The position numbers and the translations under genes were made by a program. From contig DGVT01000102.1 in the NCBI GenBank assembly GCA_002395965.1, positions 1 through 19,518 on the forward strand: 19,518 nt of DNA, read 5' to 3'. The notes under the pieces are model-generated. The model saw only the letters and a program-made list of their open reading frames with translations. It was not told the DNA's origin and did not search any database. Positions 15,031 to 19,518 of the stretch are shown here, piece after piece. Source of the stretch: Porphyromonadaceae bacterium UBA4277 (GTDB lineage: Bacteria; Bacteroidota; Bacteroidia; Bacteroidales; Muribaculaceae). How positions within the stretch are numbered: the stretch's first letter is position 1; the number at the start of each line of letters is the position of its first letter.

Positions 15031-16368
15031 ATGAACAAAAGCAAAATATTAGAAAACGCCGAAAAGAAGCTGGGCATCAGCCAGCTGAATGCTATGCAAC
15101 GCCAGGTGCTTGCATGCACCTGTGATAGCACTCGCGACCTTGTGATTTATGCCCACACGGGTTCGGGAAAGACCCTTGCCTTTGCAGTGCCCATTCTCGA
15201 AAGCGTGGATGCCAATTTGTGCAGTTTACAAGCCGTTGTGCTGGTGCCCTCGCGCGAACTGGCCATCCAGGTCTTTTCGGTCTTGCACGCGCTTTCGCAT
15301 GAAGCAAAAGTGACTGTGTGCTATGGTGGCCACACGGTTGAGGATGAGCGGCGCTCACTGGCAGTGACACCTGCTGTGGTCGTGGCCACCCCGGGACGCC
15401 TGCTCGATCATGCCCGTCGCAGGCACATCGACTTGAGCACAGTGAGACATCTCGTTATCGACGAGTTTGACAAGTGTCTTGAACTGGGCTTCAGCGATGA
15501 GATGCAGCACCTGTTCAAGGCCATGCCACATCTGTGCCGACGCATTCTCACCTCGGCCACAGCCATTGAGGCAATGCCGGGCTACGTTAGGCTTAACGAG
15601 CCCATAATCCTCGACTTCACCGACCTCACTGTGGCTCCGCAAAGCCGCATGACGGTGCATGCTGTCATGGCTCATGATAAAGATAAACTTTTCACGTTAT
15701 ATCACCTTTTGCAAGCCGTGGGCAGCGGGTTGACTATCGTGTTCTTGAATCACCGCGAAGCGGCCGAGCGTGTGTTTGCATTCCTCAAGGGCAAGGACGT
15801 TTCGTGTGGCATATATCATGGAGGTATGCAGCAGATTGAGCGGGAAATGGCCGTGGCCATGTTTCGTAATGGCACACACACGGTGCTTGTGGCTACCGAC
15901 CTGGCTTCGCGTGGGCTCGACATTGATGGCGTGAAGCACATCATTCATTATAATCTGCCTCTTACACAGTCCATTTATACTCATCGCAACGGGCGCACAG
16001 CTCGTGTGAGTGCCGACGGTAGTGTGTATGTGATTCTTGGCCCGGACGAACGTTGTCCCGATTTTATCACAACCGACAAAGACCTGCACATCGGCGCTCC
16101 ACAGCACCTCATGCCACTCAAGTCGCAGGTGGTTACATTGCATTTTGCGGCCGGCCGCAAAGAGAAGATTTCACGGGCCGACATTGTGGGATTTCTTGTG
16201 GCAAGTGGTGGCCTGGAAGCCTCGCAGATTGGCCACATCCACTTGAGCGACCATTATGCTCTTGTGGCTGTGCCGCGCAACGGGTGCCACAAGCTGCTCG
16301 AAGCACTCAATTCAGCTCGCATCAAGGGTCGTCGAGTGCGCATCACGTTGGCCGGCGGGAAAGCTTAG
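15031..16368 (+). CDS. dbpA: DEAD-box ATP-dependent RNA helicase, DbpA-like
   Basis: This is a 445-residue RNA helicase. The helicase core shows Walker A AHTGSGKT (41-48), PSREL (73-77), TPGR (120-123), motif II as DEFD (144-147) in place of DEAD, SAT (175-177), ATDLASRGLD (288-297) and HRNGRTAR (318-325). The C-terminal 75 residues (about 366-440: LHFAAGRKEKISRADIVGFL...IGHIHLSDHYALVAVP...KGRRVRITL) match the DbpA-type RNA-binding domain, which in E. coli DbpA recognises hairpin 92 of 23S rRNA. A role in large-subunit ribosome assembly is therefore likely, by family knowledge. ATG 15031 is chosen over the in-frame TTG at 14989, which lies in the promoter box. The stop overlaps that of convergent dprA. 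Confidence 0.93.
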   Translation: MNKSKILENAEKKLGISQLNAMQRQVLACTCDSTRDLVIYAHTGSGKTLAFAVPILESVDANLCSLQAVVLVPSRELAIQVFSVLHALSHEAKVTVCYGGHTVEDERRSLAVTPAVVVATPGRLLDHARRRHIDLSTVRHLVIDEFDKCLELGFSDEMQHLFKAMPHLCRRILTSATAIEAMPGYVRLNEPIILDFTDLTVAPQSRMTVHAVMAHDKDKLFTLYHLLQAVGSGLTIVFLNHREAAERVFAFLKGKDVSCGIYHGGMQQIEREMAVAMFRNGTHTVLVATDLASRGLDIDGVKHIIHYNLPLTQSIYTHRNGRTARVSADGSVYVILGPDERCPDFITTDKDLHIGAPQHLMPLKSQVVTLHFAAGRKEKISRADIVGFLVASGGLEASQIGHIHLSDHYALVAVPRNGCHKLLEALNSARIKGRRVRITLAGGKA

Positions 16369-17474
16369 CGTGTGGCATATCTGCAGCCCGGCAACGTCAC
16401 TATCAGCCCGCGGCAGTCAAGCTCCACCAGGGCGCCCATCAATTTGTATATGGGTATCTGAACCTCATTGGCAAGGTCGTTGATGTGTATGTTCTCATGG
16501 GCTCGAATTGCGCTCATTATCGTGGCTTCTTCCTTAGTAAGCTCGGGAAACAATGTGGCCTGAACGGCACTCGTGACAGGCTCGCGGGCTTGCCAGCGCA
16601 TTGCTTGCACCACGTCGGCAGCACAGGTGATGAGCATGGCACGGTTGTCGCGGATGAGCTTGTTGCAGCCGCGCGAATATTCGTCGGTCAGTCGCCCGGG
16701 CACGGCCATCACATCGCGGTTGTAGCTCTGAGCAAGCGATGCTGTCACCAGAGCGCCACCGGTTGAGGCACTTTCCACCACTATTGTGCAGTCGCACAGT
16801 GCGGCAATGATGCGGTTGCGCGCCAAAAAATTACCCTTGTGGAGCTGGTCCTGGCTTTGATATTCAGTCACTACGGCACCGCCTTGCCTGATTATGTTCA
16901 CGGCATCGTTGCGGTGAGCCGAGGGGTAAATCTTGTTTAGACCTTGAGCCATAACGGCCACCGTGGGGATGCCATGCTTGATGGCTGCGCGGTGCGATGC
17001 GATGTCGATGCCATAGGCCAATCCGCTCACGATCACCACATCGTCGAGCTGACGGGCAAAGTCGCCAACCAGCTCATCGCACATCTTTATGCCCTGTGCC
17101 GTGGCATGACGTGTGCCCACCATGCCGATGATGTGGCTGCGGTTCAAATCGCAATCGCCCGACTTGTAGAGCATGATAGGGGCATCGGGGGCTTCGAGCA
17201 GACGGCGTGGGAAATCAGGGTCGGTGAAATAGCTCATGGTCACGTTTTTGGAACCGATGAACTCCTGTTCGCGCCCGGCTTTCTCGAGCAGTTGCCTGCG
17301 GTAGTCGTGACGACACATTGCAGTGCGGCTGCCGGTGAGCGCACGCAGGTCTTTCTCGCTCATGCCGAAGAATTCTTCCTCGCTATGCACCACTTCCAGC
17401 AGGCGACCGGCGAGATCCACACCCATCCCCCTGATTGATGCAAAGGCAATCTTGTAGGTCTGTTGGTCAATCAT
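16365..17474 (-). CDS. dprA: DNA-processing protein DprA (Smf)
   Basis: DprA loads RecA onto incoming single-stranded DNA during natural transformation and is also widespread in bacteria not known to be competent. The 369-residue protein has an N-terminal SAM-like helical region (1-75) and a Rossmann-like DprA domain with IIGMVGTRHATAQG (115-128), IVSGLAYGIDIASHRAAI (148-165), VAVMAQGLNKIYPSAH (172-187) and FLARNRIIAAL (216-226), followed by VVESASTGGALVTASLA. A C-terminal winged-helix-like domain spans about 310-365. The start is ATG 17474; a GTG one codon earlier is possible. It overlaps the upstream thioesterase gene by 8 nt, so the two are probably one transcript and translationally coupled. 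Confidence 0.96.
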   Translation of the reverse strand: MIDQQTYKIAFASIRGMGVDLAGRLLEVVHSEEEFFGMSEKDLRALTGSRTAMCRHDYRRQLLEKAGREQEFIGSKNVTMSYFTDPDFPRRLLEAPDAPIMLYKSGDCDLNRSHIIGMVGTRHATAQGIKMCDELVGDFARQLDDVVIVSGLAYGIDIASHRAAIKHGIPTVAVMAQGLNKIYPSAHRNDAVNIIRQGGAVVTEYQSQDQLHKGNFLARNRIIAALCDCTIVVESASTGGALVTASLAQSYNRDVMAVPGRLTDEYSRGCNKLIRDNRAMLITCAADVVQAMRWQAREPVTSAVQATLFPELTKEEATIMSAIRAHENIHINDLANEVQIPIYKLMGALVELDCRGLIVTLPGCRYATR

Positions 17475-17886
17475 CACAATTCAGATATTTGCTGAATGCC
17501 TTGAATAGCTTCTCGCCGCGTCCAAGTTTCCCGTTTTCTATGGCCACTATTGTAACCACTGCTTTCACGGCAACAGAGTCATCCTTCTTGTTGAAAATGT
17601 CCTGATGGAATATAAAACGCACTCCGCGTGCTTCCACCCATAGCTTGCTCAGCATCACGTCACCACTGCGCAATGGTGTGCGGTAGGTGATTTCCATCTT
17701 GCTCACGACCGGCATGAAGCCGTCGGCTCTCATCTGCTCAAAGGAATATCCCGCCTGGGTGCAAAACACATGACGTGTGTGTTCAAGATAGTGTAGATAG
17801 ATGGCGTTGTTCACGATGCCCTCGCTGTCGAGCTCGTAGTCGCGCACGGCTATCTCGAGTGAGAAAATATATTTGTCTTTGTCCAT
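17467..17886 (-). CDS. Acyl-CoA thioesterase, 4HBT hot-dog fold (YbgC/FadM type)
   Basis: The 139-residue product has the length and layout of single-domain 4-hydroxybenzoyl-CoA thioesterase relatives. Residues 14-38 read VRDYELDSEGIVNNAIYLHYLEHTR. This matches the family pattern with the catalytic aspartate (D20) two residues before Gly, then VNNxxYxxYxExxR. ITYRTPLRSGD is the usual second-strand motif. The substrate is not evident; such enzymes hydrolyse acyl-CoA or acyl-ACP thioesters in the cytoplasm. The start is ATG 17886, because the frame further upstream runs through the promoter and a repeat. A near-consensus promoter lies 22 nt before it, giving a very short 5' leader. dprA follows with an 8-nt overlap. 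Confidence 0.92.
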   Translation of the reverse strand: MDKDKYIFSLEIAVRDYELDSEGIVNNAIYLHYLEHTRHVFCTQAGYSFEQMRADGFMPVVSKMEITYRTPLRSGDVMLSKLWVEARGVRFIFHQDIFNKKDDSVAVKAVVTIVAIENGKLGRGEKLFKAFSKYLNCDD

Positions 17887-17907
17887 TATCTGCCAGTTAT
17901 TAGACTG

Positions 17908-17938
17908 CAAAGTTACGAATAAGCGAGTGCAGAGCAAA
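17908..17938 (-). promoter_or_regulatory. Near-consensus Bacteroidota promoter for the thioesterase-dprA pair
   Basis: On the minus strand TTTG (17938-17935) is separated by 19 nt from TAACTTTG (17915-17908), an exact match to TTTG-N19/21-TAnnTTTG. Transcription would start near 17901, about 15 nt before the ATG at 17886. Most of the promoter, the -33 box and the TAAC of the -7 box, lies within the first copy of the 29-bp repeat. Confidence 0.75.
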
Positions 17939-17940
17939 AT
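17912..17940. repeat. 29-bp direct repeat A, copy 1
   Basis: This is a perfect 29-bp match to 18002-18030 (starts GTTACGAATAAGCG, ends GAGCAAAAT). It carries the -33 box and part of the -7 box of the thioesterase promoter. Its last 6 bases overlap repeat B copy 1. Confidence 0.9.
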
Positions 17941-17987
17941 GAAAGACGAAGTTTTTCATTTTTTCTACCGAGCGAAAGTAACTTCGA
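17935..17987. repeat. 53-bp direct repeat B, copy 1
   Basis: This is a perfect 53-bp match to 18099-18151 (starts CAAAATGAAAGACGAAG, ends AGTAACTTCGA). Its ends hold CGAAGTT (17947-17953) and AACTTCG (17980-17986), inverted with respect to each other, so each copy could form a 7-bp stem-loop. Confidence 0.9.
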
Positions 17988-17998
17988 GGCTTAGCCTC
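17986..17998. repeat. Short perfect palindrome between the repeats
   Basis: GAGGCTTAGCCTC is a 6-bp inverted repeat around a single base. It lies at the right end of repeat B copy 1, just before repeat A copy 2. It could be a repeat boundary or a small hairpin. Confidence 0.5.
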
Positions 17999-18001
17999 AA
18001 C

Positions 18002-18030
18002 GTTACGAATAAGCGAGTGCAGAGCAAAAT
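18002..18030. repeat. 29-bp direct repeat A, copy 2
   Basis: It is identical to 17912-17940. On the minus strand the same frame gives TTTG (18028-18025) and, 19 nt on, TAACGTTG (18005-17998), one mismatch from TAnnTTTG. This copy is therefore a degenerate second promoter in tandem with the first. Confidence 0.9.
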
Positions 18031-18040
18031 TTTGAGCAGC

Positions 18041-18071
18041 GAAAGCAAAGAAAATCTTTAATTTGCTTTGC
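18041..18071. other. Inverted repeat between repeats A2 and B2
   Basis: AGCAAAG and CTTTGCT flank an A/T-rich loop of about 15 nt (within 18041-18073), giving a 7-bp stem. No U-run follows on either strand that would make a convincing terminator. It belongs to the unique 68-bp spacer between repeat A copy 2 and repeat B copy 2. Confidence 0.4.
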
Positions 18072-18098
18072 TGAGTCGCGATAAAATTAAGACGAAGT

Positions 18099-18151
18099 CA
18101 AAATGAAAGACGAAGTTTTTCATTTTTTCTACCGAGCGAAAGTAACTTCGA
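18099..18151. repeat. 53-bp direct repeat B, copy 2
   Basis: It is identical to 17935-17987, 164 bp away. Unlike copy 1 it is not joined to a repeat A: the flanking left sequence is GACGAAGT, which itself echoes the start of repeat B. Confidence 0.9.
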
Positions 18152-18249
18152 AAGTGTATCAAAAGGTCAGAAATCACCTCGAAGGGGTCGGTCTGGCCGA
18201 AGGCGCGTAATGCGCCTGTCGCGACGATTCGAGTGAATAGTGAGGCCGA
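18152..18249. other. GC-rich palindromic spacer
   Basis: There is no gene. Three inverted elements follow each other: ACCTC/GGGGT with a GAA loop (18176-18188), AGGCGC/GCGCCT with a 5-nt loop (18201-18217), and the 8-bp palindrome GTCGCGAC (18218-18225). They could act as a boundary or a two-way terminator, but no U-run is present. Together with the repeats to the left this looks like one intergenic element. Confidence 0.45.
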
Positions 18250-18281
18250 TTTGGAGTTTTGCAAAAGAATGTGTAAATTTG
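18250..18281 (+). promoter_or_regulatory. Consensus Bacteroidota promoter for the structured leader / regulator / hydrolase unit
   Basis: TTTG (18250-18253), a 20-nt spacer, and TAAATTTG (18274-18281) match the TTTG-N19/21-TAnnTTTG consensus at every fixed base. Transcription start is expected near 18287. The next start codon is at 18534, so the transcript begins with about 245 nt of untranslated RNA. Confidence 0.75.
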
Positions 18282-18287
18282 CACAAG

Positions 18288-18533
18288 TTTATCCTATTTA
18301 AGTAACATAACGTGAGTTCGGCTTAATCAAGTCGCTGTAGCTCATCCCCTAATTAGTTGTGGTGACTAAATGGGCTGGAAGGGTCAGTAGTGCCGTCCTT
18401 TGAGTGAACCACACTCCCCATTACTTTGGCCGACGAAGAGGAGGATCTGTACTGGAGTCAGTGAACGCTCGAGGTTATCGAAAAGATAGGTGATAAAACT
18501 GGTTATTCACTCAACTATAATACTCATTAGATT
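18288..18533 (+). ncRNA. Candidate structured RNA: long leader or independent small RNA
   Basis: This roughly 245-nt stretch follows a strong promoter and has no reading frame, but many complementary segments. Stem 1 is CGGCTT/AAGTCG (319-324 with 329-334, counting from 18000). Stem 2 is AGCTCAT/ATGGGCT (339-345 with 370-376), stacked on TTAGT/ACTAA (353-357 with 365-369). A long-range 9-bp stem TTGAGTGAA/TTCACTCAA (400-408 with 506-514) encloses three hairpins: CTCC/GGAG with CTTTG/CGAAG (414-443), ACTG/CAGT (451-462) and TTATC/GATAA (475-496). A competing hairpin GAGTG/CACTC (402-416) excludes the long-range stem. The 3' arm ends 19 nt before the next ATG. There is no terminator-like U-run. 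I do not recognise it as tmRNA, RNase P RNA, SRP RNA or a known riboswitch. 6S RNA was not recognised but cannot be excluded by eye. Confidence 0.5.
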
Positions 18534-18707
18534 ATGAAAGAACAAGTACTAAAGGCTATGCGAGAGGCCGGTAAGCCGGTTTCGGCTGGCGATGTGACAA
18601 AGGCACTGGGTGCCGACCGCAAGGAAGTGGACAAGGCTTTTGCCGAGTTGAAGAAAGAAGGCGCAATCGTCTCGCCGGTGCGCTGTAAATGGGAACCTGC
18701 TAATTAA
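18534..18707 (+). CDS. Small winged-helix-like protein, probable transcriptional regulator
   Basis: The frame encodes 57 residues, MKEQVLKAMREAGKPVSAGD to the C-terminus PVRCKWEPAN. The pattern is that of a minimal MarR-like winged helix: helix 1 (EQVLKAMREAG), a helix-turn-helix (VSAGDVTKALGADRKEVDKAFAELKKEG) and a short wing (AIVSPVRCKWEP). The single domain could bind DNA, probably as a dimer or with a partner; the target is unknown. Codon use looks normal for the region and the product is strongly charged and soluble. It sits behind the structured leader and 12 nt before the hydrolase gene, so the two are probably co-transcribed. I recall similar 57-60-residue proteins in Bacteroidales annotated as transcriptional regulators, but cannot check this here. 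Confidence 0.85.
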   Translation: MKEQVLKAMREAGKPVSAGDVTKALGADRKEVDKAFAELKKEGAIVSPVRCKWEPAN

Positions 18708-18719
18708 ACTCATAAAGGA

Positions 18720-19469
18720 ATGGAAATAAAAGCAATCAGAATGTTTGACCACGGCTTCATGACCCAGGCCTTTGCCTTTGGCGGCGAGGAAGGGCAGGAA
18801 GCATTCGACGAGCAGATACTGTATCGCAGCAGTCTGCAAAATTTCCTCATCGACACCGGCACCGAAGTGATCCTCGTCGATACCGGCTACCAAAACGGCA
18901 TGACACCACCAGCCAAGAAGCTTGGCGGGCCGTTCTACATGGGCGAGCGCGTGGATGATTACATGGCATCGTTTGAGGCTCTTGGCTACAAGCCTGAGCA
19001 GGTGACCAAGATTCTCCTCACCCACAAGCATCCCGACCACTCGGCTGCACTGCAATACTTCCCTAATGCAAAAATTTATGTCTCGCCACAGGATGCCGAT
19101 GCCCTTAAGCTCAGCGGTGAAAACGTGGTTCGCGTGGAGTATAAGGATGGAGCTTACCACAACTTTCCACGAGCCGAACACATAGCGCAGGGCGTGTGGA
19201 TGATTGAGGCTAAAGGCCACACCAAGGGCAACAGCATTGTGATTGCCGAGTGCGATGGGCTATTCTACATGATGCACGGCGACGTCACCTATTGTGATGC
19301 AGCACTAAAGGCCAACAAACTGAGCATCGTCTTCGAGGACAAGCAGGCAGCACGCGAAACGCTCGACCGTGTGCGTGACTTTATCGGCAATAATCCCACA
19401 GTCTATCTCTCTACTCATTGTCCTGAAGGCTATGAGAACCTTGAGCTCAAGCGCGTGATGAAACTATAA
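18720..19469 (+). CDS. Metallo-beta-lactamase-fold hydrolase (N-acyl homoserine lactonase-like)
   Basis: This is a 249-residue MBL-fold protein with a complete two-metal site: H102, H104, D106, H107 (THKHPDH), H167 (KGHTKGN), D188 (HGDVTY) and H233 (STHCP). The layout, with an N-terminal segment before VDTGYQNG and a GHTKGNS motif, resembles the AHL-lactonase branch of the superfamily. That branch includes many enzymes of unknown substrate, so a quorum-quenching role is not established. There is no signal peptide; it is probably cytoplasmic. The ATG at 18720 abuts AAAGGA, too close to be an ideal ribosome-binding site, and the preceding gene ends 12 nt upstream. An internal ATG at residue 8 is an alternative start. 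The product is of normal family length. Confidence 0.93.
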   Translation: MEIKAIRMFDHGFMTQAFAFGGEEGQEAFDEQILYRSSLQNFLIDTGTEVILVDTGYQNGMTPPAKKLGGPFYMGERVDDYMASFEALGYKPEQVTKILLTHKHPDHSAALQYFPNAKIYVSPQDADALKLSGENVVRVEYKDGAYHNFPRAEHIAQGVWMIEAKGHTKGNSIVIAECDGLFYMMHGDVTYCDAALKANKLSIVFEDKQAARETLDRVRDFIGNNPTVYLSTHCPEGYENLELKRVMKL

Positions 19470-19518
19470 GCCGATTTTGATTACCCGATATTGGAAGGTG
19501 TGTCATAATTCAAATTAT

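Noticed and set aside
16053..16766. Plus-strand open frame of 237 codons crossing the helicase and dprA ends
   Set aside because: It overlaps two well-supported genes in another frame and shows no recognisable domain.
17873..18061. Plus-strand open frame through the repeats
   Set aside because: Its translation is made of repeats A and B read as protein. It starts inside the thioesterase gene on the opposite strand and is better explained as repeat DNA.
17912..18151. CRISPR array
   Set aside because: There are only two copies of each unit, with unequal spacers and unlike repeat lengths, and no cas genes nearby.
18058..18264. Minus-strand open frame of 68 codons
   Set aside because: It needs a TTG start, runs through palindromes and repeat B, and has no start signal. 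I have an impression that such frames recur in Bacteroidales genomes, which fits a dispersed repeat rather than a gene.
18330..18376. tRNA-like segment (GCTGTAGCTCAT)
   Set aside because: It resembles a tRNA D-arm, but there is no acceptor stem, anticodon arm or T-arm at the right distances.
18549..19220. Minus-strand open frame of 223 codons
   Set aside because: It is antisense to the MBL-fold gene, which has all seven metal-binding residues; the antisense product has no family features.

Overview
The window is a chromosomal segment from a member of the Bacteroidota, most likely order Bacteroidales (a Muribaculaceae- or Prevotellaceae-like gut anaerobe; family level is inference). Three things point there. 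The complex I cluster has a fused nuoCD and no nuoE, nuoF or nuoG. The ATP synthase genes run atpD-C-B-E-F-H-A-G. The recognisable promoters have the TTTG / TAnnTTTG form of the Bacteroidota primary sigma factor.

Positions 1-14564 form one minus-strand block of 17 closely spaced genes, read right to left: nuoA, nuoB, nuoCD, nuoH, then a complete F1Fo ATP synthase set (atpD, C, B, E, F, H, A, G), then nuoI, J, K, L and the start of nuoM, which runs off the left edge. The ATP synthase genes therefore sit inside the complex I operon, between nuoH and nuoI. No promoter box is visible at either junction. A hairpin lies at the atpG/nuoI junction. Products are the 11-subunit-type, proton-pumping, quinone-reducing complex I without its NADH module, and the ATP synthase that uses the resulting proton gradient. 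The c-subunit sequence argues for protons rather than sodium.

Positions 14565-15030 are a divergent intergenic region. It holds a probable leader of about 250 nt for nuoA, with a UUCG-tetraloop hairpin, a tandem 7-bp repeat and an inverted repeat at the likely start of transcription, and a promoter box for a plus-strand DbpA-like DEAD-box RNA helicase (15031-16368). The helicase converges on dprA, and their stop codons overlap. dprA (DNA-processing protein) is preceded by, and overlaps, a hot-dog acyl-CoA thioesterase gene.

Positions 17887-18533 are non-coding but dense. A 29-bp and a 53-bp perfect direct repeat, each present twice, lie upstream of the thioesterase gene, and one copy of the 29-bp repeat supplies most of its promoter. 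Next come GC-rich palindromes. Then a near-perfect plus-strand promoter (18250-18281) drives about 245 nt of apparently highly structured RNA, with a 9-bp long-range stem closing three hairpins. This RNA leads into a 57-residue winged-helix-like protein gene and a metallo-beta-lactamase-fold hydrolase gene. The structured leader with its small regulator, the promoter-carrying repeats, and the ATP synthase set inside the complex I operon are the points most worth following.
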